Source: a virus
Length of the DNA: 43,713 bases
IMG/VR virus record: IMGVR_UViG_3300042922_000188
Location: 1-43,713 of that record
Direction: 5' to 3' (one strand)
Positions 13,590-20,346 of this stretch are shown in pieces. Position 1 is the stretch's first letter. The number at the start of each line of letters is the position of its first letter. Both the position numbers and the translations under genes were made by a program. Under the pieces are notes generated by a model. That model was not told the origin of the DNA and did no database searches. It saw nothing but the letters and a program-made list of their open reading frames with translations.

Positions 13590-14275
13590 ATGTTCAATAT
13601 CTCGAATTCGTTAGACAGCAGCTGATTGTCGCTACCGCAGACCTGAGCGGGGCGACTAAAGGCCAGCTGGTAGCCTTTGCTGAGAATGCGATGTTTCAGG
13701 CGACGCCACGCAGTAGCGGACGGAAGAAAGTTGCCGATCCGGTTACCGGTCGTATGGTTAATCCGGGCAACCCACCGATCCCGGGTCAACAGTCGCGCGC
13801 AAAAGGCTCACACATTCCCCTAGTGAATCATGTCGAGTTCTGCACGTCATCATGGCGTCGTGCTGTGCTGTCTCTCGATGATCATCAGAAGGCATGGCTG
13901 CTCTGGAACTACAGCGATAACACCCACTTTGAGCATCAGGTGGCGATTACACAATGGGCATGGGCAGAGTTCAAAGAAAAACTTTGCGGTCGCAAGGTGG
14001 CCGCAAAAACTCTGGACCGACTGAAAGCTCTTATCTGGCTGGCTGCGCAGGACGTGAAGGCTGAGCTGGCTGGGCGTGATACCTACGAATACCAGAAGCT
14101 GGCGCAACTTGTAGGCGTAAGCAAGTCTACCTGGACGGAAACTTATGCCCCACACTGGCAGGCAATGCTTCAGACTATGAAAAGCTTGGATAACCAAGCT
14201 TTATGGCAAGTATCGCGATCACGTTCACAACAAAAGGCAGCAAGTTTAGACTCAAGTCTTGCAGAACCGAACTGA
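13586..14275 (+). CDS. Q: Late-gene antitermination protein Q
   Basis: A 229-residue protein. It is the last early gene, and the late promoter and its terminator overlap or follow its 3' end, which fits Q. The sequence belongs to the lambdoid antiterminator group that carries QSRAKGSHIPLVNHVEFCTSSWRR-type cores rather than the lambda Q or Q82 types; I assign this from memory and context. A C-terminal HTH-like part is visible (KLAQLVGVSKSTWTETYAPHW, about 170-190). Q binds DNA at pR' and loads on paused polymerase so that it reads through the terminator at 14337-14363. Confidence 0.8.
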   Translation: MNVQYLEFVRQQLIVATADLSGATKGQLVAFAENAMFQATPRSSGRKKVADPVTGRMVNPGNPPIPGQQSRAKGSHIPLVNHVEFCTSSWRRAVLSLDDHQKAWLLWNYSDNTHFEHQVAITQWAWAEFKEKLCGRKVAAKTLDRLKALIWLAAQDVKAELAGRDTYEYQKLAQLVGVSKSTWTETYAPHWQAMLQTMKSLDNQALWQVSRSRSQQKAASLDSSLAEPN

Positions 14276-14287
14276 AAGCGCTATATT
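14259..14287 (+). promoter_or_regulatory. Late promoter pR'
   Basis: TTGCAG (14259-14264), 17 bases, TATATT (14282-14287). The start point would be near 14294, about 45 bases before the terminator, as is usual for Q-controlled leaders. It overlaps the last codons of Q. Confidence 0.7.
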
Positions 14288-14336
14288 TCGTGTAAATCAG
14301 ATATGCTGCCAAAATTACATCGGTGGCAAAGAATAA

Positions 14337-14363
14337 AAAGCCTCGGTTAACAGCCGGGGCTTT
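14337..14363 (+). terminator. Terminator tR' in the late leader
   Basis: AAAGCCTCGG-ttaacag-CCGGGGCTTT, a ten-pair stem with one T.G, followed by GTCGTTT. It should stop late transcription unless Q is present. Confidence 0.8.
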
Positions 14364-14372
14364 GTCGTTTCT

Positions 14373-14450
14373 GGGCCGGAAGCTCATTTGGTATGAGCGG
14401 TCCCCTCATAAGGGAAGGGTAGACAGGTTCGAATCCTTCGCGGCCCACCA
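14373..14450 (+). tRNA. tRNA-Met(CAT)-like gene, partly degenerate
   Basis: A 78-base cloverleaf. The acceptor is GGGCCGG with GCGGCCC (last pair mismatched), then A and encoded CCA. The D stem is GCTC/GAGC with GG in the loop. The anticodon stem has GTCCC/GGGAA around CTCATAA, giving CAT at 14407-14409. The T loop TTCGAAT is perfect, but its stem has only three good pairs of five. It lies between tR' and the next terminator, the place where Stx phages carry tRNAs. It may be a weak tRNA, a relic, or a tRNA-like processing signal. Confidence 0.7.
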
Positions 14451-14505
14451 AATCCCAGCCAGGGTATCTTCGGCCACAGAGCCGGCATTGCTTCACCCTC
14501 AGCTT

Positions 14506-14529
14506 GCCAGCCTCGCGCTGGCTTTTTAT
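14506..14529 (+). terminator. Second late-leader terminator
   Basis: GCCAGC-ctcgc-GCTGGC followed by TTTTT. It lies between the tRNA-like gene and the holin, so lysis genes depend on Q read-through twice. Confidence 0.75.
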
Positions 14530-14630
14530 TCGCGCCCATCCAGACAGCTAATCACTTATCCCTTACCGCACTGGATGAGGCGCTTTCCTATGACTCGCAC
14601 AGCTCCCACAAATATTGTGAGGAGAGAGAT

Positions 14631-14870
14631 ATGCACAATATGAGCAAATTAGCTTCTGGCGCTGCCTATGGCGCATCAGCCGGTTCGGTTGCTAATGGTT
14701 TACTGAACCGGCTAAGTCCCGATGAGTGGAGTGCCGTTGGCGTCATTGCCGGTATTGTGGTGGCGCTGCTGACTTTGTTCATCAACCTGTACTTCAAGCG
14801 CAAGGTATCGAACGCACAGATCCGCGCTCTCGAAAAGTACGGCCCCGCAGTAAAGGTAGGAGACGAATGA
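14631..14870 (+). CDS. Holin
   Basis: A 79-residue protein. A clear membrane helix spans about residues 35-55 (AVGVIAGIVVALLTLFINLYF). The N-terminal part (residues 7-24) is Ala/Gly-rich and weakly hydrophobic. The tail is charged. It lies directly before the endolysin, with GAGGAGAGAG upstream. Holins set the time of lysis by making membrane lesions; with a SAR endolysin the likely role is a pinholin that depolarises the membrane. A start nine bases later (ATG 14640) could make a second form, like dual-start holins. Confidence 0.85.
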   Translation: MHNMSKLASGAAYGASAGSVANGLLNRLSPDEWSAVGVIAGIVVALLTLFINLYFKRKVSNAQIRALEKYGPAVKVGDE

Positions 14871-14871
14871 C

Positions 14872-15375
14872 ATGGCAATTCCGGGCAGCCTGCGAAACAA
14901 ACTGATTGCAGCCGCTGGCGGCGGTGCGATGTTAATCGCCTCCTTGTTCCTTGGTGGGCAGGATGGTGTGGAAGGTCGCAAGTATCAGGCCTATAAAGAT
15001 GTGGCCGGAGTATGGACCGTTTGTGATGGTCATACCGGCACCGACATCAACCGCAAAAAAACCTATACCGACGAAGAATGTGATCGCTTCCTCTGGAAAG
15101 ATCTCCAGCCAGCTAAACGAACGGTTGACGGTCTGGTTAAGGTCCCACTTAACGAATACCAACGGGCAGCACTTTACAGCTTTGTGTTCAATGTCGGCTC
15201 TGATGCATTTTCCAAATCAACGCTGCTCCGAAAACTGAACAAAGGTGACCAGGCAGGCGCATGTGAAGAAATGCGCCGCTGGGTTTACGCTGGCGGCATG
15301 AAATGGAAGGGATTGCAGAACCGGCGAGAGATGGAGCGATCCATGTGCCTGGCGGAAAGCAAAAATGACCTTTAA
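14872..15375 (+). CDS. SAR endolysin (lysozyme, GH24)
   Basis: A 167-residue lysozyme. Residues about 11-29 form a Gly/Ala-rich weak hydrophobic signal-arrest-release segment (LIAAAGGGAMLIASLFLGG). The catalytic triad of the GH24 family is at Glu34, Asp43 and Thr49 (E-x8-D-x5-T). It is exported by Sec, held inactive in the membrane, and released when the membrane loses its potential; it then cuts peptidoglycan. It resembles phage 21 R and P1 Lyz in plan. It lies after the holin and overlaps Rz by 11 bases. Confidence 0.93.
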   Translation: MAIPGSLRNKLIAAAGGGAMLIASLFLGGQDGVEGRKYQAYKDVAGVWTVCDGHTGTDINRKKTYTDEECDRFLWKDLQPAKRTVDGLVKVPLNEYQRAALYSFVFNVGSDAFSKSTLLRKLNKGDQAGACEEMRRWVYAGGMKWKGLQNRREMERSMCLAESKNDL

Positions 15376-15817
15376 AGCCTGGTTGATAATCGGCGCTGAG
15401 TTGTTGTTATCGTTCATCGTCATTTACGTTCTACTGGGGCAGGTAGGCGATGCAAACAAGCGCGCTGATGATGCCGAGCACAGCCTGAAGCTGGCGAAAG
15501 ATACAATCGCCGATATGCAGACCCGGCAAAGAGACGTCGCCGCACTGGATGCCAAATACACCGGAGAGCTGGAAGATGCTAAAGCCACTATTGCTCAGCT
15601 TGAGCGTGATGTTGCTTCTGGTAAGCGCCGGCTGCAAGTCAACGCAAGATGTACCGCGAACGGAACGACCAGCACCGGCAGCATGGGCGATGCTACCACC
15701 CCCAAACTTACAGGGGATGCTGAACGGGATTATTGGCGTCTCCGAGACGGAATCGAAACCATCACCGGGCAAGTGAAGTACCTGCAGGATTACATCAAGA
15801 GTCAGTGCGTTAACTGA
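15365..15817 (+). CDS. Rz: Inner-membrane spanin Rz
   Basis: A 150-residue type II membrane protein. One N-terminal membrane helix (residues about 4-26) is followed by a periplasmic coiled coil (residues 29-90) and a C-terminal helix (YLQDYIKSQCVN). It pairs with the lipoprotein Rz1, encoded inside it in another frame, and joins inner and outer membranes for fusion at the last step of lysis. A broken second copy of its 3' end lies at 16111-16216. Confidence 0.92.
   Translation: MTFKAWLIIGAELLLSFIVIYVLLGQVGDANKRADDAEHSLKLAKDTIADMQTRQRDVAALDAKYTGELEDAKATIAQLERDVASGKRRLQVNARCTANGTTSTGSMGDATTPKLTGDAERDYWRLRDGIETITGQVKYLQDYIKSQCVN
15576..15776 (+). CDS. Rz1: Outer-membrane spanin lipoprotein Rz1, embedded in Rz
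   Basis: A 66-residue lipoprotein in a +1 frame within Rz. ATG 15576 is the start; an earlier in-frame ATG lacks a signal. The signal peptide MLKPLLLSLSVMLLLVSAGC ends in a lipobox with Cys20. The mature 47 residues are rich in proline (RPAPAAWAMLPPP), as usual for Rz1. It completes the spanin complex. Confidence 0.92.
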   Translation: MLKPLLLSLSVMLLLVSAGCKSTQDVPRTERPAPAAWAMLPPPNLQGMLNGIIGVSETESKPSPGK

Positions 15818-15852
15818 GGTGATACCGGAGCTAAATTCTGGGGGAGCTTAAA

Positions 15853-15922
15853 TAAAAAAGTGGCAGCCGCGACATCGTAGCTGCCAGTAAAAAGATGTTT
15901 CAGAGGATAAGTAATATCCTTC
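15853..15922 (-). ncRNA. Candidate leftward small RNA (about 70 nt)
   Basis: On the minus strand an extended -10 (TGATATAAC, with TATAAC at 15934-15929) and a weak TAGTTA -35 predict a start near 15922. The product would hold a perfect hairpin GGATA-ttact-TATCC, an unpaired stretch TCTGAAACATCTTTTTAC, and a strong terminator TGGCAGC...GCTGCCA with a run of six T ending near 15853. That is the layout of an Hfq-dependent trans-acting RNA. EHEC lambdoid prophages carry short sponge RNAs (AgvB, AsxR). Identity and expression are inference. Confidence 0.55.
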
Positions 15923-16110
15923 ATGCATGTTATATCAGGAGCCGACTATTTTAACTAATCGCAAATTCACTGTTCCCGATTCATTTAATTGATGATCCTG
16001 ATAGTAGTAATCCCTGCGACTTCATTCCTGCTCCTGGTCATTCACAAGGTTTAGTGTGACGATGGGGTTCTAACGCATACATAGCAAGAAAGTAGTGGTC
16101 AGTTTAAGTT

Positions 16111-16216
16111 GACAATTACAAACGGGATTATTTCATCTCTCAGAGAGCCAATCGAAATAGTAACGAAGCAGAACGGATATTTGCAGGGCTACATCAAACA
16201 GCAGTGCCTGAGATAA
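16111..16216 (+). pseudogene. Broken second copy of the Rz 3' end
   Basis: The last 25 codons read LREPIEIVTKQN and GYLQGYIKQQCLR and then stop, matching the Rz tail (LRDGIETITGQV, KYLQDYIKSQC). A frameshift separates this from an upstream match to Rz RDYW (here KRDYF in another frame at about 16120-16131). No start or membrane helix remains. It shows that an older lysis cassette end was left behind when the present one was gained. Confidence 0.75.
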
Positions 16217-16228
16217 TCCTTATTCCCA

Positions 16229-16244
16229 TGTGATGTGGATCACA
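16229..16244. promoter_or_regulatory. CRP (cAMP receptor protein) binding site
   Basis: TGTGATGTGGATCACA, an exact match to TGTGA-N6-TCACA, flanked by CA and TAA. It lies in the late intergenic region, 328 bases before the KilA-N gene and 37 bases before four 10-bp repeats. No strong -10 is seen at the class I or II distance. Confidence 0.75.
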
Positions 16245-16272
16245 TAACGTTATTAATTTGTACGTCCGCAAG

Positions 16273-16312
16273 TCTATTCATATCTATTCATGACCGCTCA
16301 TGTCTATCCATG
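16273..16312. repeat. Four tandem 10-bp repeats
   Basis: Units TCTATTCATA, TCTATTCATG, ACCGCTCATG, TCTATCCATG, consensus TCTATTCATG. The period equals about one DNA turn, so bound proteins would line up on one face. The region 15923-16556 otherwise holds no intact gene; it has the Rz relic, the CRP site, this array, a terminator and a structured leader. Confidence 0.8.
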
Positions 16313-16351
16313 AACTCTTTTTAATTAATTGAAAGTATTTGTTTTAATCGA

Positions 16352-16376
16352 GCCTCGCCATGTGCGGGGCTTTTTT
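16352..16376 (+). terminator. Rho-independent terminator
   Basis: GCCTCGC-catgt-GCGGGGC followed by six T. It would close the lysis transcript before the KilA-N gene when polymerase is not Q-modified. Confidence 0.85.
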
Positions 16377-16556
16377 ATTGGGGCATGACAAACCCCAAGA
16401 AGAACTGCCACCCGAAATGGCAGAGCATGACCACAAACACACCGAACCCTAACCTGTGAAATGAGCCTTTGGAGACGTCAGTTTAGTGCTGGCGAGCCTT
16501 CGGTGGGCTGGCGTTTCATTTCGGCAAAGGTTCATCTCACAAGTAAGGTAACCGCA

Positions 16557-17105
16557 ATGAAAGAACTAAAGCTGTTCGACTACCCAGTAAGAGTGAATGA
16601 TGAAGGGATGATCTGCCTGACCGATATGTGGCAGATAGCAAAACTAAGAGCAGAGTCAGGTGATGACAAGTTCCTTGGCGGTCGCGATATCAACAGTATC
16701 AGACCTTCGCAGTTTTCAAGGCTGGATTCTACGAAGTTGTTTATCAAAGAGTTATCTAAATGTGATTTGAGCACACATTTAAAGACCGTTCGTGGTAAGC
16801 ATGGCGGGACATACGGAAGCCGTTATGTAGCCTATGAATTCGCTGGGCATATCGATCCCGCATTCAAAGTTGGCGTTTACACCGTAGTCGACAAATTTCT
16901 TTCTGGCGAGATGGTCACCATGGCCAGCTACATGGCTGAGGCAAATATGGCAGATCATATTTACCACGAAGAAGCGTCAGTGGTGAGCGATGCAGCCAGA
17001 ACCATGAACTACTGGGGCGTTGGCGGCAGGAAGAAGCACCTTACAGTTAAAAGGCAAGAAGCATATGAACGGCTTCAGGTAAAAATACCTGGTCTGCCAC
17101 AGTGA
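16557..17105 (+). CDS. KilA-N domain protein
   Basis: A 182-residue protein. ATG 16557 is chosen because AAGG lies upstream and the domain starts there; the frame is open from 16461. The KilA-N DNA-binding domain covers most of it (FDYPVRVNDEGMICLTDMWQ, then THLKTVRGKHGGTYGSRYVAYEFAGHIDPAFKVGVYTV in register). The leader (16405-16423) forms a hairpin CTGCCA...TGGCAG. KilA-N proteins act in phages as antirepressors or regulators. Here it lies between lysis and packaging genes. A hairpin at 17114-17135 follows. Confidence 0.85.
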   Translation: MKELKLFDYPVRVNDEGMICLTDMWQIAKLRAESGDDKFLGGRDINSIRPSQFSRLDSTKLFIKELSKCDLSTHLKTVRGKHGGTYGSRYVAYEFAGHIDPAFKVGVYTVVDKFLSGEMVTMASYMAEANMADHIYHEEASVVSDAARTMNYWGVGGRKKHLTVKRQEAYERLQVKIPGLPQ

Positions 17106-17107
17106 TC

Positions 17108-17135
17108 ATTACAAAGCGTCTCACCATGGGCGCTT
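17108..17135 (+). repeat. Direct repeat copy 1, with hairpin
   Basis: ATTACAAAGCGTCTC (17108-17122) recurs exactly at 17768-17782. Its second part folds as AAGCGTCT...GGGCGCTT (eight pairs counting G.T). The copies bound a 660-base segment with two leftward genes. Confidence 0.7.
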
Positions 17136-17174
17136 GATTATTGTTAGTTCCTTACGGGATCAATTTGAAGCAAT

Positions 17175-17214
17175 CACGAACAGATAGTGATTTTGTTTTC
17201 CTGATCCGTTCGTG
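17175..17214. repeat. Inverted repeat, 11-bp arms
   Basis: CACGAACAGAT and ATCCGTTCGTG, ten of eleven positions paired, 18 bases apart. No T run follows, so it is not a typical terminator. It could be a protein-binding or recombination site in the cassette between the two direct repeats. Confidence 0.5.
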
Positions 17215-17242
17215 AAAGCCTGACTTAATGATTTGATGGATT

Positions 17243-17419
17243 TTATCTTTTCTCTTCACCGTCTTTTTTGAAGTGCTGTAATGCCTCGTCATATAGTGAA
17301 AGTAGACCAGTGATATTTCCGTCCGGATAGACAGGCACTCTTTGTGCTCTGATCAGTTCAATAACAAGCGCATATGCTGACTCTTCAGGTAACTCTTTTG
17401 GATTCACAAGCCCGGACAT
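17243..17419 (-). CDS. Leftward hypothetical protein, 58 aa
   Basis: A short leftward gene with an excellent AAGGAGG before ATG 17419. The product starts MSGLVNPKELPEESAYALV, contains IRAQRVPVYPDGN and ends in a charged tail KKDGEEKR. It is soluble and probably helical with a loop. It has no recognised domain. It and the membrane gene at 17515-17700 form an antisense cassette in the late operon, which suggests expression in the lysogen. Confidence 0.7.
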   Translation of the reverse strand: MSGLVNPKELPEESAYALVIELIRAQRVPVYPDGNITGLLSLYDEALQHFKKDGEEKR

Positions 17420-17514
17420 ACGACCTCCTTTTTCTATGGGAATCTAATCCTAATGAGAAACCGGTCATTTTAACATCCTGATATACCAACAGTAGTGGTC
17501 TTCGGGCTGTTTTT

Positions 17515-17700
17515 TCATTGCGCTACGCGGTTTTTTTTGAGCGATTTACCTGCCATAAAATTGGTGACGACAAGAATCGTTAAGGCTACCCACCTGGGTA
17601 AATCAGAACCATCAAGCCATTCACAGCTAATCTGATTGGCTAGCGCTATACAACCATAGGTATTTATGAACATGAACCAAGGTATAACGAAAAGTCTCAC
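17515..17700 (-). CDS. Leftward small membrane protein, 61 aa
   Basis: The product has two hydrophobic segments (about residues 2-20, RLFVIPWFMFINTYGCIAL; and about 37-54, WVALTILVVTNFMAG) joined by an acidic loop, with a basic end SLKKNRVAQ. GTG 17700 has AAGG nine bases upstream; ATG 17709 is in frame but touches the AAGG. It is the upstream gene of the leftward cassette. An exclusion or lysogenic-conversion role is possible but unsupported. Confidence 0.65.
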   Translation of the reverse strand: MRLFVIPWFMFINTYGCIALANQISCEWLDGSDLPRWVALTILVVTNFMAGKSLKKNRVAQ

Positions 17701-17767
17701 GGCTATCATCCTTACTTTTAGTGCTGTTAAAGCAATATTGCTCTGTAACTAGCCAAAAGCAATAGCT

Positions 17768-17795
17768 ATTACAAAGCGTCTCTATCGGGGTGCTT
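17768..17795 (+). repeat. Direct repeat copy 2, with hairpin
   Basis: ATTACAAAGCGTCTC (17768-17782) again, with the hairpin AAGCGTCT...GGGTGCTT (17774-17795). One G-C pair of copy 1 is replaced by G.T, so the RNA fold is kept although the sequence changed. Confidence 0.7.
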
Positions 17796-17921
17796 GATAA
17801 TGGCCTGTGCATTCTCGCCCGAGAGAAGTGAGATGATCTAATCTTGCTGACGGGTAAGCCGTAAGTGGCTAAGCATTACTGTTAAGCAGAGCAAACGCTG
17901 CGATAAGGCAGAGAGGTAACA

Positions 17922-18137
17922 ATGACCGACATCTACAAAATCACGATCACCAAAAAATCCAAAGAGACATTCACCGGCCTGATGAAGCGTAGTCAGCCTG
18001 AAATCATCAATGGGTTTGTCGCACTGGCGAATGATAAAGGCGAGTGGCGTTACTTCAGCCCGGACAGCATTGAGGACTTCCTCTTTGAGCCGGTAACTGA
18101 AACGCCTGATGAGCCAACTGAAGATAAAACGGAGTAA
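17922..18137 (+). CDS. Hypothetical protein before the small terminase
   Basis: A 71-residue protein, MTDIYKITITKKSKETFTG and then DKGEWRYFSPDSIEDFLFEPV, with an acidic tail. A small beta-rich protein is often encoded before terS in this phage group; function unknown. GAGAGG lies upstream and terS follows three bases after. Confidence 0.7.
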   Translation: MTDIYKITITKKSKETFTGLMKRSQPEIINGFVALANDKGEWRYFSPDSIEDFLFEPVTETPDEPTEDKTE

Positions 18138-18140
18138 CGT

Positions 18141-18791
18141 ATGACCAAACCAGATTGGGAGGCCATCGAATCGGCTTACCGGGCTGGCTTGATGTCTCTC
18201 CGCGAAATAGCTTCTCAGCACAACATCAGTGAAGGGGCAATACGCAAGCGTGCTAAACGCGATGACTGGTCGCGTGATCTTCAGGCGAAGATACAGGAAC
18301 GCGCTGAAGATTTGGTACGCAAGAAAGAAGTACGCAAACAGGTACGCAGTGAAGGTGCGTTCTCAGAGCGCGTACTTATCGAGGCCACGGCAGAAGTCAT
18401 CGCCACCGTTCGCATGGAACACAGAGGCGACATCAGGCGGGCCAGGGAGCTGACCAACACGCTATTCGATGAACTGGCTGGAGAGTGTGGGGATGTGGCC
18501 GCCCTTGAGCAATTGGGTGAAATGATGCGCTCACCAGACGACAAGGGCATGGATAAGCTCAACGATATGTACCACAAAATAATCAGCCTGCCTTCCCGCG
18601 TTAAATCCATGAAGGACCTGAGCGACAGCCTCAAGACACTTATTGGCCTTGAGCGCGAGGCGTACAGCATCGAAAACAAAGCTGAAGCAAAAGAAACCAC
18701 CCATAACGTAATGCCTGTTCCATCATGTGACAGCGTTGATGACTGGGAGGCGGCGGCGCAAGTTCAACAACGCGGGGTGCTGGGTGGATGA
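18141..18791 (+). CDS. Terminase small subunit
   Basis: A 216-residue protein. An N-terminal HTH (SLREIASQHNISEGAIRKRAKRDDW, about 19-43) should bind the packaging site. The middle is helical (oligomer core) and the C-terminus contacts the large subunit. It overlaps terL by four bases (ATGA). No HNH endonuclease gene is next to it. Whether the phage uses cos or pac cannot be told from the sequence. Confidence 0.85.
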   Translation: MTKPDWEAIESAYRAGLMSLREIASQHNISEGAIRKRAKRDDWSRDLQAKIQERAEDLVRKKEVRKQVRSEGAFSERVLIEATAEVIATVRMEHRGDIRRARELTNTLFDELAGECGDVAALEQLGEMMRSPDDKGMDKLNDMYHKIISLPSRVKSMKDLSDSLKTLIGLEREAYSIENKAEAKETTHNVMPVPSCDSVDDWEAAAQVQQRGVLGG

Positions 18792-20335
18792 ATTACAAAG
18801 CCGTCTGGAAGCCGCTACCTGGGTCGCAGTCGCTGTCCCTGAGCTGCCCGTGTAACGAAATCCTCTATGAGGGTACGCGCGGGCCGGGCAAAACCGCAGC
18901 GCAGCTGGCACGCTTTCGCCGCCTGGTTGGATTGGGCTATGGCTCATTCTGGCGGGGCGTCATTTTTGATACCGAGTATAAGAACCTTACCGACATCATC
19001 ACCCAGTCAAAGCGTATGTACCGCCTGTTCAACGACGGCGCTCGTTATCTGGCATCAGCCAGTGAATTACGTTGGGTATGGCCTACCGGCGAAGAGTTGC
19101 TTTTCCGCTTCGGGAAAGAAGAGGGTGATTACTGGGATTACCACGGGCAGGAATTCCCATTCATTGGCTTTAACGAATTGACGAAACAGCAGTCGCCGGA
19201 ATTCTACGAGATGATGTTCTCCTGCCGCCGCTCATCGTTCAGGCCTGAAAACTATCCGCTGGATGGTGGCTTGCTGCTAAAGCCGATCCCGCTTGAAACA
19301 TTCAGCACGACAAACCCGTTTGGCATCGGCCATACGTGGGTGAAGAAGCGCTTCATTGAGCCTGCACCACGTGGAACAATCATTCGCGAAACGCAGAAGG
19401 TGTTCAATCCGCAGACCGAGCGCGAAGAAGATGTAACCCTTACACGCGTTGCTATTCATGGCTCGTTTAAAGAGAACCCATACCTAGACCCGCAGTACAT
19501 CGCGACCCTGATGGCGATCAAAGACCCGAACCGGCGCAAAGCGTGGGTAGAAGGTTCGTGGGACGTAACCAGTGGTGGCCGATTTGACCACCTCTGGAAT
19601 GAGTCTCTGCACGTCATCAAAGCATTCACCATTCCTGAAAGCTGGACCGTCGACCGCTCCCATGACTGGGGCGAGTCGAAGCCGTTCTCAAATTTATGGT
19701 GGGCTCAGTCGGACGGCACCGAGGCGACAATGCCAGACGGTCGTAAATTCTGCCCGCCTGCTGGGACTCTGGTTCTGATTGGGGAGTGGTATGGCTGCCC
19801 GCCTGACGAGCTGAATAAAGGCCTGAACATGTCATCCACCAACGTCGCAAAGGGTGTGGCGTGGATTGATAAGCGCCTTGCCGGTGAAGATGTGGAAGAG
19901 CCTGAAGAGGTTCAGGGTAAGGGCCAGATGCACATCGTGCCGGGAATATGCAGCGGCGTTATTCCGGGACCGGCTGACGGCGCAATCTTCAATACTGGCG
20001 ATAACGAACTATCAATCGCACAGAAAATGGAAGCGCAGGGCGTTACCTGGCTGCCAGCCGATAAGAAGCCCGGATCGCGCATCAACGGCGCATCGCTCTT
20101 TGCAGACATGCTTGAAGCTGTGATCGAGGGTAAGAAAACGGAATCAGGCATGCCGGATAAGCCAGCATTTTACGTCATGGAACATTGCCGGGGCTGGATC
20201 AGCCGCATACCAGTGCTTGTCCGTGACGATAAAAAGCCGGATGACGTGGACACAACCCAGGAAGACCACGACTACGACGCCACGCGATACCGCGTGCTGC
20301 ATTCGCCGAAGCAAGTCGGCGCAGTATTCTTCTAA
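18788..20335 (+). CDS. Terminase large subunit
   Basis: A 515-residue packaging motor. The ATPase has Walker A EGTRGPGKT at 28-36 and Walker B PFIGFNE at 124-130. The C-terminal nuclease domain begins about residue 280 with an acidic DRSHDWGES segment, in the place of the first catalytic Asp of RNase H-like terminase nucleases. It cuts concatemers and pumps DNA through the portal. The order terS-terL-portal-MuF is standard. Confidence 0.92.
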   Translation: MNYKAVWKPLPGSQSLSLSCPCNEILYEGTRGPGKTAAQLARFRRLVGLGYGSFWRGVIFDTEYKNLTDIITQSKRMYRLFNDGARYLASASELRWVWPTGEELLFRFGKEEGDYWDYHGQEFPFIGFNELTKQQSPEFYEMMFSCRRSSFRPENYPLDGGLLLKPIPLETFSTTNPFGIGHTWVKKRFIEPAPRGTIIRETQKVFNPQTEREEDVTLTRVAIHGSFKENPYLDPQYIATLMAIKDPNRRKAWVEGSWDVTSGGRFDHLWNESLHVIKAFTIPESWTVDRSHDWGESKPFSNLWWAQSDGTEATMPDGRKFCPPAGTLVLIGEWYGCPPDELNKGLNMSSTNVAKGVAWIDKRLAGEDVEEPEEVQGKGQMHIVPGICSGVIPGPADGAIFNTGDNELSIAQKMEAQGVTWLPADKKPGSRINGASLFADMLEAVIEGKKTESGMPDKPAFYVMEHCRGWISRIPVLVRDDKKPDDVDTTQEDHDYDATRYRVLHSPKQVGAVFF

Positions 20336-20346
20336 GGAGCTCATCA

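Noticed and set aside
16273-16312. CRISPR-like array
   Set aside because: The units are 10 bp with no spacers between them and no cas genes nearby. It is a simple tandem repeat.
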